From the NCBI RefSeq assembly GCF_001713355.1, contig NZ_CP016448.1:124001-188000 (forward strand): a DNA stretch of 64,000 nucleotides, written 5' to 3'. Origin of the DNA: Methyloversatilis sp. RAC08. Lineage in GTDB: Bacteria; Pseudomonadota; Gammaproteobacteria; Burkholderiales; Rhodocyclaceae. The translations under genes were made by a program, and so were the position numbers. The notes below the pieces were generated by a model that searched no databases, was not told the DNA's origin, and saw only the letters and a list, made by a program, of their open reading frames with translations. Each line of letters starts with the position of its first letter. Within the stretch, counting starts at the first letter, position 1. Shown in pieces: positions 19,147-26,711 of the stretch.

Positions 19147-19187
19147 GCAAGCGCTGCCGCGCTTCCAAGGCGCGGATCAGCGACCGC

Positions 19188-19220
19188 CGCGCCGCGACTC
19201 CGGACGGGGTCCGCGGCGCG
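19188..19220. terminator. GC-rich hairpin between convergent genes
   Basis: CGCGCCGCG (19188-19196) and CGCGGCGCG (19212-19220) form a 9-bp perfect stem with a 15-nt loop, just 3 bp past the stop of the convergent gene. There is no T-run, so bidirectional termination is only plausible. Confidence 0.4.
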
Positions 19221-19222
19221 CT

Positions 19223-20200
19223 TCAGTCTGCCGCAGCACGTTCTGCCGCGATGCGCAGACTGTCCCGGCACTCCGCCACCATGCGTGCGATCAACACACT
19301 GCAGGTCGGAATGTCGTGGATCAGCCCCACCACCTGCCCGGCCGTGATGATGCCGCCGTCGATGTCGCCATCGGCCAGCGCCGCGGCGCCACGGGCGCCG
19401 CTGACCAGCGGCCGGATGTCTTCGAACTGGCAGCCGCCTGGCCGGCTTTCCGCCGCTGCAACCTCTTCCGACACGGCATTGCGGAAAACCCGCGCGGTGT
19501 TGTGCAGGCTGCGCAGAATGAGCCGGGTATCGCGCTCAGTGGCATTCACCAGCGCCTGCTTGATGTTGTCGTGGATCGGCGCCTCCTGCGTCGCGCAGAA
19601 GCGCGTCCCCATGTTGACGCCTTCGGCGCCGAGAGCGAGCGCGGCGGCCATGCCGCGACCGTCACCGATGCCGCCCGAGGCGATGACCGGCACGTCGAGC
19701 GCCTGCACCGCAAGCGGAATCAGCACCAGACCGGGTACGTCGTCTTCGCCCGGGTGGCCGGCGCACTCGAAGCCGTCGATGCTGATGATGTCCACGCCGT
19801 TGCGCTGCGCCGACAGCGCATGGCGCACCGCCACACATTTGTGGATCAGCGTCACGCCGCGTGCCTTGGCCTTGTCTATGAACGCTTTCGGATTATTGCC
19901 GGCGGTTTCCAGAATGCGGATGCCGGCATCGAGAATCACGTCGAGGTAGGCTTCGTACGGCGGCGGCTTGATCGCCGGCAGGATCGTCAGATTGACGCCG
20001 AACGGCGCATCGGTCATGCCGTGGCAGCGCTCGATCTCCCTCGCCAGCGCCTCGGGTGTCGGCTGGGTCAGCGCGGTCAGGATGCCGAGGCCGCCGGCAT
20101 TCGACACCGCCGACGACAGTTCTGCAGTGCCCACCCACATCATGCCGCCCTGCACGATGGGGTAGCGGATGCCCAGCATGTCGGTGATGCGTGTCTTCAT
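19223..20200 (-). CDS. Nitronate monooxygenase-family flavoprotein
   Basis: A 325-residue FMN-dependent TIM-barrel enzyme of the NMO/2-nitropropane dioxygenase family. Visible features are YPIVQGGMMWVGTAELSSAV, the glycine-rich SNAGGLGIL, FGVNLT, GFECAGHPGEDD with a histidine at the usual catalytic place, ASGGIGDGRGMAAALALGAEG and the phosphate-binding MGTRF. True NMOs oxidise alkyl nitronates, but the family also contains enoyl-reductase-like and uncharacterised members. It stands alone, converging with the aminotransferase gene. Confidence 0.85.
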   Translation of the reverse strand: MKTRITDMLGIRYPIVQGGMMWVGTAELSSAVSNAGGLGILTALTQPTPEALAREIERCHGMTDAPFGVNLTILPAIKPPPYEAYLDVILDAGIRILETAGNNPKAFIDKAKARGVTLIHKCVAVRHALSAQRNGVDIISIDGFECAGHPGEDDVPGLVLIPLAVQALDVPVIASGGIGDGRGMAAALALGAEGVNMGTRFCATQEAPIHDNIKQALVNATERDTRLILRSLHNTARVFRNAVSEEVAAAESRPGGCQFEDIRPLVSGARGAAALADGDIDGGIITAGQVVGLIHDIPTCSVLIARMVAECRDSLRIAAERAAAD

Positions 20201-20277
20201 GATTCAAGCTCCTGACGATCGTGGCCCGAGAGCCCGGATGATGCCTGCGCGCGGCGAGGACAGGGCGTTTGAAACGC

Positions 20278-21016
20278 GCTGGATGGCTAGGTCGTTGGGC
20301 ATCGCTGCGCTGACGGGCGTCAGGCGCGCGCGGGATGCCGGGGGCTGTTGGGCATCGCTGCGCTCACCCCAACCTACCCGCCGTCCTTGCGCTGTCGGGC
20401 GTCGCGGTGCTCACCTCGACGTGTGCGCTCAACGGGCGTCTTGTACGCGCTGGATGCCGGGGCTGTTGGGCATCGCTGCGCTCACCCCAACCTACCCGCC
20501 GTCCTCGCGCTGTCGGGCGTCGCGGTGCTCACCTCGACGTGTGCGCTCAACGGCGTCTTGTACGCGCTGGATGCCGGGGCTGTTGGGCATCGCTGCGCTC
20601 ACCCCAACCTACCCGCCGTCCTCGCGCTGTCGGGCGTCGCGGTGCTCACCTCGACGTGTGCGCTCAACGGCGTCTTTTACGCGCTGGATGCCGGGGCTGT
20701 TGGGCATCGCTGCGCTCACCCCAACCTACGCGCCGTCCTCGCGCTGTCGGGCGTCGCGGTGCTCACCTCGACGTGTGCGCTCAACGGCGTCTTTTACGCG
20801 CTGGATGCCGGGGCTGTTGGGCATCGCTGCGCTCACCCCAACCTACGCGCCGTCCTTGCGCTGTCGGGCGTCGCGGTGCTCACCTCGACGTGTGCGCTCA
20901 CGGGGCGTCTTGTACGCGCTGGATGCCGGGGCTGTTGGGCATCGCTGCGCTCACCCCAACCTGCGCGTCCTCACGTCGCCTAAAGGTAGGTTGGGGTGAG
21001 CGCAGCGATGCCCAAC
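20278..21016. repeat. 117-bp tandem repeat array
   Basis: A unit starting GTTGGGCATCGCTGCGCTCA recurs at 20347, 20465, 20582, 20699, 20816 and 20934 (spacings 118, 117, 117, 117, 118), with a degenerate short copy at about 20293. Copies differ by single substitutions and one-base indels. Each unit contains a short core of the form GGGCATCGCTGCG...CACCCCAACCTA, similar to the REP-like repeats scattered in many proteobacteria. The period is 39 codons, so all forward frames stay open and give spurious 211-276 residue reading frames. No protein-like sequence is visible. Confidence 0.9.
20934..21016. repeat. 29-bp perfect inverted repeat closing the array
   Basis: The arm at 20934-20962 is the exact reverse complement of 20988-21016, separated by 25 bp. 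The last array unit is thus followed by one inverted core, forming a very stable hairpin 17 bp beyond the ETF-ubiquinone oxidoreductase stop. It probably ends that transcript. Confidence 0.88.
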
Positions 21017-21032
21017 AACGGCCTGCGCAAAC

Positions 21033-22679
21033 TCACATGCCGTTGTAGATCGGTCCCTCGCCGCCCTGCGGCGTCACCCAGTGGATGTTCTGCGTCGGAT
21101 CCTTGATGTCGCAGGATTTGCAGTGCACGCAGTTCTGCGCATTGATCTGCAATCGCGGACCATTCGTTTCGCGCACGATTTCGTATACGCCGGCCGGGCA
21201 GTAGCGCTGTTCCGGTGACTCGTAGGCCGCCAGATTGACGGTGATCGCCACGCCGGCATCCTTCAGCGTCAGATGACAGGGCTGGTCCTCTTCATGGTTG
21301 GTGCTGGACAGGAAGACCGAAGACAGCCGGTCGAAGGTCAGCACGCCATCGGGCTTCGGGTAGTCGATCGGCGTGCGCGTCGCTGCCGGCGCCAGCGCGG
21401 TGTGGTCGGCTTCGTTGCGCAGCGTCCACGGCACATTGCCCTTGAACAGCAGTTGCTCGGCGCCGAACAGGAAGGACCCGAGCCATAACCCGCTTTTCAT
21501 GTAGGGCTTGAAGTTGCGGGTCCGGTGCAGTTCTTCCCTGAGCCAGCTGATGCGAAAGGCGGCCGGGTAGGCATCGAGCGCGTCCTGCGCGCGACCGGCG
21601 GCCAGCGCCTCGACCGCGGCATCGGCGGCCAGCATGCCGCTCTTGATCGCCGCATGGCTGCCCTTGATGCGTGCTGCGTTCAGGAAGCCGGCGTCGTCAC
21701 CGATCAGCGCGCCGCCCGGGAATACCAGCTTCGGCAGGCTCTGCAGGCCGCCCGCCGCGATGGCACGGGCACCGTACGCCAGCCGCGTGCCACCTTCGAT
21801 GTGGCTGCGGATGGTCGGGTGCGTCTTGTAGCGCTGGAATTCCTCGTACGGCGACAGCCACGGGTTGCTGTAATTGAGGCCGACCACGTAGCCGATGGCG
21901 ACCAGATTGTCCTTAAGGTGATAGATGAAGCCGCCGCCGTAGGTATCGTTGTCGAGCGGCCAGCCGGCCGTGTGGACGACGAGCCCGGGCTGGCTCTGCG
22001 CCGCGGGTACTTCCCACAGCTCCTTGATGCCCAGACCATAGGTCTGCGGATCGACACCGTCACGCAGGTTGTAGCGCGCCTCCAGCTGCTTGCCCAGATG
22101 ACCGCGGCAGCCTTCGGCGAACAGCGTGTATTTCGCGCGCAGCGCCATACCGGGCTGGTAGGCACTGCCCGGCGTGCCGTCCCGCCCGACGCCCATGTCG
22201 CCGGTGATGACGCCGGCCACCCGGTTGTCGTCATCGAACAGCAACGCGCTGCCGGCAAAGCCCGGGAAGATGTCGACGCCCAGCGCCTCGGCCTGCTCGC
22301 CCAGCCACTTCACGACATGACCCAGCCGCACGATGTAATTGCCATCGTTGTGAAAGCTTTGCGGCAGCAGTCCGCCGGGCACCGCGCGCGCACCTGTTTC
22401 GGACAGGAAGTACATCCTGTCCTGCGTGACCGGCGTGTGCAGCGGCGCGCCCTGCGCCTGCCAGTCGGGCAGCAGTTCGGTCAGCGCGCGCGGGTCCATG
22501 ACGGCACCTGACAGGATGTGTGCGCCCACTTCCGCGGCCTTGTCGATGACGCAGACCGACAGCTCGTGGCCCGCCTCGATCGCTTTCTGCTTCGCGCGGA
22601 TCGCCGCCGCCAGTCCGGCCGGACCGGCGCCAACGACCAGCAGGTCGAAGTCCATGGATTCGCGTTCGATGTCGGACAT
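21033..22679 (-). CDS. Electron transfer flavoprotein-ubiquinone oxidoreductase
   Basis: A 548-residue FAD and 4Fe-4S membrane-associated enzyme that passes electrons from ETF (fatty-acid and amine oxidation) to ubiquinone. The N-terminus has the FAD dinucleotide fold DLLVVGAGPAGLAAAIRAKQ. The middle has GAHILSGAVMDPRAL and FAEGCRGHLGKQL. The C-terminal cluster ligands are YCPAGVYE and CVHCKSCDIKDP, with the closing WVTPQGGEGPIYNGM typical of the family. The length is normal. No etfAB genes are adjacent. Confidence 0.96.
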   Translation of the reverse strand: MSDIERESMDFDLLVVGAGPAGLAAAIRAKQKAIEAGHELSVCVIDKAAEVGAHILSGAVMDPRALTELLPDWQAQGAPLHTPVTQDRMYFLSETGARAVPGGLLPQSFHNDGNYIVRLGHVVKWLGEQAEALGVDIFPGFAGSALLFDDDNRVAGVITGDMGVGRDGTPGSAYQPGMALRAKYTLFAEGCRGHLGKQLEARYNLRDGVDPQTYGLGIKELWEVPAAQSQPGLVVHTAGWPLDNDTYGGGFIYHLKDNLVAIGYVVGLNYSNPWLSPYEEFQRYKTHPTIRSHIEGGTRLAYGARAIAAGGLQSLPKLVFPGGALIGDDAGFLNAARIKGSHAAIKSGMLAADAAVEALAAGRAQDALDAYPAAFRISWLREELHRTRNFKPYMKSGLWLGSFLFGAEQLLFKGNVPWTLRNEADHTALAPAATRTPIDYPKPDGVLTFDRLSSVFLSSTNHEEDQPCHLTLKDAGVAITVNLAAYESPEQRYCPAGVYEIVRETNGPRLQINAQNCVHCKSCDIKDPTQNIHWVTPQGGEGPIYNGM

Positions 22680-22829
22680 AGGTGAAGTTTTCCGGAAAGC
22701 TGAACCGCCGATCGAAGCGGATCAGTTAAATGCTGTTTGCCCGGGCAGCGCGAGAAACCCGCGTTTCAAGCGCCCCGTGCGATCTCATCCGCCGCGATCC
22801 GCTGTTGCAGCGGCCATCCGCGGCGACAA

Positions 22830-23690
22830 CTATTTTCCCTGAGCACGCGCAAAGATGCCGGCCACCGCGTCCTGCAGGTCGGCCGGCAGCACGACGATCT
22901 TCGCATTCGGCGACTCGCCCAGCTTGCTCAGTGCAGCCACGTACTTTTCGCCCAGCAGATACATCATGGGCAGCTGCTGCTCGCCCAGCGACGCCGTGAC
23001 GCGACGGATCGACTCGGCACTGGCCTCGGCCAGCGTCACCTGCGCCGCGGCATCGCGTTTGGCCGACTCGAGCCGTGCTTCGGCTTCAAGAATCATCGAC
23101 TGCTTCTGTCCTTCGGAGCGGGTCACCATGGCCTTGCGTTCGCGTTCCGCGCTGGCTTGCTGTTCCATCGCGCGCTGCATCGAGTCGGACGGATTGATGT
23201 CCTGGATTTCCACCGACTTGACGGTCAGGCCCCAGTCGATCGCCTCGTCGGCGATGCTTTCGCGCAGCCGGATCTTGATCTTGTCGCGGCTCGACAGCGC
23301 CTGATCGAGATCCATTTCGCCGACGATGGAACGCAGCGTGGTCATGATCAGGTTGCGGATGGCTTCGGAAAAGTCGGTCACGCCATAGACCGCCTTGACC
23401 GGGTCGGTCACCTTGATGAATGCGACGGCATTGGTGCGGATCACCGCGTTGTCGCGCGTGATCACCTCCTGCTCCTGCACGTCGAGGATGATGTCCTTGG
23501 TGATCACCTTGTAGGCCACGTCATCGAGGTAGGGAATGATGATGTTCAGCCCCGGCAGCAGTGTGCTCTGGTACTTGCCCAGGCGCTGCACGATCCACTC
23601 CTCGCCCTGCGGCACGATGCGCAGGCCCTTGGCCAGCGTGACGAAAGCGAAAACCAGTATCGCGATGGCGACGACGATGCCCGAACTCAT
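22830..23690 (-). CDS. SPFH/band-7 protein (QmcA/stomatin-like)
   Basis: A 286-residue membrane-anchored SPFH protein: one N-terminal helix (IVVAIAILVFAFVTLAKG), the band-7 domain (VPQGEEWIVQRLGKYQSTL, TRDNAVIRTNAVAFIKV, VGEMDLDQALSSRD) and a coiled coil rich in Glu/Arg/Ala (about 180-245). These proteins oligomerise in membrane microdomains and often influence FtsH-type proteolysis. The ATG at 23690 overlaps the NfeD stop (ATGA), so the two are co-translated. The open frame upstream of 23690 is only an overlap with nfeD. Confidence 0.92.
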   Translation of the reverse strand: MSSGIVVAIAILVFAFVTLAKGLRIVPQGEEWIVQRLGKYQSTLLPGLNIIIPYLDDVAYKVITKDIILDVQEQEVITRDNAVIRTNAVAFIKVTDPVKAVYGVTDFSEAIRNLIMTTLRSIVGEMDLDQALSSRDKIKIRLRESIADEAIDWGLTVKSVEIQDINPSDSMQRAMEQQASAERERKAMVTRSEGQKQSMILEAEARLESAKRDAAAQVTLAEASAESIRRVTASLGEQQLPMMYLLGEKYVAALSKLGESPNAKIVVLPADLQDAVAGIFARAQGK

Positions 23691-24148
23691 GCCGAAACTC
23701 CCTTGTTGATCAGCCCCACCTTGAGCAGCGAGCCTTCCACCGACAGCACCTTCACCCGTTCGCCGGCCGCGATGGTGTCGTCGGCGATGCACTCCCACAC
23801 GTCGCTGCCGAGCAGCGGCTTCTGGAAACGCACCCTGCCGCGGCCGTAAGGCGTCACCTCCCCGACCAGCAGACCGATCTCGCCGATCTGCTCGCCGTCG
23901 GACATGCCGGCATGCGTCTTGTGCTGATCGGTGCGGAACACCCTGAACCAGACGAACACGAGCACACAGGACAATGCCGTCCACAATCCGAGCAGCAGCG
24001 TCAGGGACAGCGTCGGCGAGGCCGCCACGAGCAGGCCGATCGCCACCGCCGCCACGCCGAACCACACCAGCACCATGCCGGGCACCGCAAGTTCGAGCAG
24101 GATCAGCGCCAGACCTGCGACCAGCCAGTGCCACCATTCGATATTCAT
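23687..24148 (-). CDS. NfeD-family membrane protein
   Basis: A 153-residue short NfeD protein, the usual partner of SPFH proteins. It starts with WWHWLVAGLALILLELAVPG, followed by two or three further membrane helices to about residue 85, then a soluble OB-fold domain (GEIGLLVGEVTPYGRGRVRF, IAAGERVKVLSVEGSLLKV). The ATG at 24148 begins the family-like sequence; an upstream in-frame ATG at 24208 would overlap the deacetylase gene. It likely forms a membrane complex with the SPFH protein. Confidence 0.9.
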   Translation of the reverse strand: MNIEWWHWLVAGLALILLELAVPGMVLVWFGVAAVAIGLLVAASPTLSLTLLLGLWTALSCVLVFVWFRVFRTDQHKTHAGMSDGEQIGEIGLLVGEVTPYGRGRVRFQKPLLGSDVWECIADDTIAAGERVKVLSVEGSLLKVGLINKGVSA

Positions 24149-24188
24149 GCCTTCAGTCCATCTCCAGTGCTGCGCCCAGTGTAGCGGC

Positions 24189-25115
24189 TCAGCGGCTGCA
24201 GTCGCCAAGCGCCATCAGATGCGCCGCCACGGCCGCGCCGATATTGCCCAGACCGTAGCCGCCTTCCAGCGTCGAAATGATGCGGCCCTTGCCTGACGCT
24301 TCGGCGATGTCGCGCAACGCGTGCGTGAGCCAGCGGTAATCGGCGGCTTCAAGCTGGATGTTGGCCAGCGGATCATCGCGGTGGGCATCGAAGCCGGCCG
24401 AAATGAACACGATCTGCGGCTTGAAGGCTCGCAGCGCGGGCAGTGCGTTCTGCGTCCAGTGTCGGCGAAAAGCGTCGCTGCCGTCACCTGCCGCCAGACG
24501 CATGGGCAGATAACCGGCCCGCTCTGGGAAGTTGCCCTGCGGGTAATAAGGATGCTGGAAGCTGTCGGCCATAAGCACGCGCGGCTCGCGCCGGAACATG
24601 CTTTCGGTGCCGTTGCCGCGATGGACGTCGAAATCGGCCACCGCGACGCGCTCGATGCCATGTGCCGCCAGTGCGTGCGCCATGCCGACCGCCACATTTC
24701 CATAGATGCAGAAACCCATCGCATCGCCGGCGCGCGCGTGGTGACCGGGCGGGCGCGTGGCGCAGAACACGCTGCGCGTCCGGCCACCCATCACGAGATC
24801 GACCGCATGCACCACGGCGCCGGCTGCGCGCGACGCAGCCGCAAGCGAACCGGGCGACATGACCGTATCGGCATCGAGTCTGTGCAGGCCGGACGCGGGC
24901 GCGACGTTCTCTACCTCATCCAGATAGGCCGGGTGATGCACGCGTTCGAGTTGCTCGCGGGTGACCCGGGGTGCATCGATGCGCTGCCAGGTGCGCAGCA
25001 GGCCGGCTGCGGCGATGCCATCAAGCACCGCGGTCAGCCGCGCCGGTGCTTCCGGGTGACGCTCGCCGGGTTGGTGGCCGAGACAATCGGCGTGAGTGAG
25101 CAGTACGCAGTCCAT
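24189..25115 (-). CDS. Histone deacetylase-family (class II-type) hydrolase
   Basis: A 308-residue zinc-dependent deacetylase of the arginase/HDAC fold, acting in bacteria on acetylpolyamines or other acetylated small molecules or proteins. Visible features are HADCLGHQPGERHPEAPARL, the active-site His pair RPPGHHA, zinc ligands Asp and His in DFDVHRGNGT, the second Asp in SAGFDAHRDDPLA, and EGGYGLGNIG. I chose the ATG at 25115 (MDCVLLTH), where family similarity begins. The gene ends 40 bp before nfeD on the same strand. Its substrate is unknown. Confidence 0.9.
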   Translation of the reverse strand: MDCVLLTHADCLGHQPGERHPEAPARLTAVLDGIAAAGLLRTWQRIDAPRVTREQLERVHHPAYLDEVENVAPASGLHRLDADTVMSPGSLAAASRAAGAVVHAVDLVMGGRTRSVFCATRPPGHHARAGDAMGFCIYGNVAVGMAHALAAHGIERVAVADFDVHRGNGTESMFRREPRVLMADSFQHPYYPQGNFPERAGYLPMRLAAGDGSDAFRRHWTQNALPALRAFKPQIVFISAGFDAHRDDPLANIQLEAADYRWLTHALRDIAEASGKGRIISTLEGGYGLGNIGAAVAAHLMALGDCSR

Positions 25116-25238
25116 GCGGCGAGGGGCGGCGGGCAAACCTTCGAAGGCCACGACCGGCACGATGACGGAGACAGACCGGATGATAGCGGCAAGCATCGTC
25201 CTCATGACCTACGACACGCTGCGCATCCGGTTTGCGGG

Positions 25239-25267
25239 TTTTCAAGGCGTTTGCAAGCGCCTAGACT
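25239..25267 (+). promoter_or_regulatory. Possible promoter of the TIR-CHAT module
   Basis: A -35-like TTTTCA (25239-25244) and a -10-like TAGACT (25262-25267) are spaced by 17 bp. Each has two mismatches to the sigma-70 consensus. It is the best candidate in the 358 bp between the divergent deacetylase and TIR genes. Confidence 0.35.
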
Positions 25268-25335
25268 CCCCACGTCGCCCGAAAACCGACCCTGCACGGA
25301 CGTTCGTGATGCCGCGCAGGCCCGTGGAGCACACC

Positions 25336-25464
25336 ATGAGCAACGTCGCCCCGTGCATCGGCATCAATGACGGTCCTGTCACCGGCACGGCCCCTCGTGG
25401 CAGCCCGGATGCGAGCGCCTTGGCGTGGCGCCGCATGGCCTTCATCCCCCGCAGTGTGAACTGA
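25336..25464 (+). CDS. Small open reading frame of 42 residues upstream of the TIR gene
   Basis: ATG at 25336 with GGAG 6 bp upstream, ending 9 bp before the TIR gene start. The predicted peptide begins MSNVAPCIGINDGPVTG and ends FIPRSVN; no known family is recognised. It could be a genuine small protein of the module, a leader peptide coupled to TIR translation, or chance. The spacing and ribosome-binding site favour real translation only weakly. Confidence 0.35.
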   Translation: MSNVAPCIGINDGPVTGTAPRGSPDASALAWRRMAFIPRSVN

Positions 25465-25473
25465 GCCCATCCC

Positions 25474-26658
25474 ATGGCACGCCTGTTCATTTCGTACCGT
25501 CGCAAGGACAGCAGTGGCTACGCGCAGACGCTGCACGAGGACCTGTTGCAGGCCTTTCCGGGCATGGAGGTTTTTCGCGACCTTGAGAGCATCGCCGCCG
25601 GTGAAGACTTCGTCGACGCCATCGAGCGTGAACTCGACCGCTGCAACGTCGTGCTCGTACTGGTCGGTCCGCACTGGCTGTCGATGACCGACGCCCAGGG
25701 CAAGCGCCGGCTCGACAATCCGAATGACCCGGTACGCATGGAGATTGCCCGCGCGCTGACCCGGCGCGGTGTACGCGTCATACCCGTGCTGGTCGGCGGT
25801 GCCGTCATGCCGGACGCAGCCGAACTGCCGGAAGAACTGTCGGCACTGGGCCGGCGCAACGCGCACGAAATGACCGACAAGCGCTGGCAGTATGACTTCG
25901 GCGAATTGTGCGGCGTGCTCGAAAAGCTGCCGGGCATGCCGATGCGCAGCACGGCGTCGGACAGCACGACCCACTCCAGCTCGAACAAGAATGCTGCCGG
26001 CGACGACGATCTGCCGCTCCCGGAAAGCTTCAAGAAGCCGGTCGGCCGCGTTATCGGTGCCGCGCGCAAGCTCGTCTGGGGGGTCGGGATTTTTTTCACC
26101 TTCATCATCGTCGTCGCGATATTCGTTGGCGAGGAGGAGACGACGCCCCAACCAGCGCCCGCGCCTGCGCCATTCGCTGCCGATGACCCTGCTCCGGCGC
26201 CCGTGGCGCCTGTGGCACCCGTTGCGGTCGCCACCCTGCCGGCACCCGCCGCGCCCGCGCCGGAACCCGAGCGCGACCTGACCGGCAACTGGACGATGGT
26301 CGATGCACAGGGTGAGCGCATTCCGCTGACGCTGACCCGCCAGGGCAACGACCTGACGTTGCGCAGCCCGCGCATCAACGTCACGCAGCATCCGGTGTGG
26401 CAGGTGTACAACGCCGTGCTGATCCAGACCTACGGTCAGGGCGTGACCGACATCCATTTCGAAGGTGCGGGCGAAGCATACGAGCGCGACGTGAATTTCG
26501 CGCTGAACATCTTTGCCAACGGCAACGTGATGATCAACACCGGCAGCCTCAGCCTGCGCGTCGCCAACAGCAGCACGATGACCGGCACGCTGCGCTACAA
26601 CAGCGGTGAAACGTCGGTTGTCACCGTTTCCCGATCATCGGGGGCGGCCGCGAACTGA
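25474..26658 (+). CDS. TIR-domain protein with one membrane helix
   Basis: A 394-residue protein in three parts. Residues 1-155 are a TIR domain: LFISYRRKDSSGYAQTLHED, VFRDLESIAAGEDF, NVVLVLVGPHWL, and a possible catalytic Glu90 in VRMEIARAL, the place used by NAD-cleaving TIRs. One membrane helix follows (about 201-218, FFTFIIVVAIFV), then a Pro/Ala-rich linker (225-268). A C-terminal beta-rich domain of about 120 residues starts DLTGNWTMVDAQGE and looks like a small barrel. It leads a same-strand series with the CHAT protein 53 bp downstream. A role in NAD depletion or signalling is inference. Confidence 0.82.
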   Translation: MARLFISYRRKDSSGYAQTLHEDLLQAFPGMEVFRDLESIAAGEDFVDAIERELDRCNVVLVLVGPHWLSMTDAQGKRRLDNPNDPVRMEIARALTRRGVRVIPVLVGGAVMPDAAELPEELSALGRRNAHEMTDKRWQYDFGELCGVLEKLPGMPMRSTASDSTTHSSSNKNAAGDDDLPLPESFKKPVGRVIGAARKLVWGVGIFFTFIIVVAIFVGEEETTPQPAPAPAPFAADDPAPAPVAPVAPVAVATLPAPAAPAPEPERDLTGNWTMVDAQGERIPLTLTRQGNDLTLRSPRINVTQHPVWQVYNAVLIQTYGQGVTDIHFEGAGEAYERDVNFALNIFANGNVMINTGSLSLRVANSSTMTGTLRYNSGETSVVTVSRSSGAAAN

Positions 26659-26711
26659 GCGCCTGTCGAGGGCAGAGCGCGATACAAGAACAACAGCAGG
26701 AGGTCAGGACA

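Noticed and set aside
20169-20999. Long forward frames through the repeat array
   Set aside because: They exist because the repeat period is a multiple of three; no start signal or protein-like composition.
20278-21016. CRISPR array
   Set aside because: Units of 117 bp are contiguous and nearly identical; there are no unique spacers and no cas genes.
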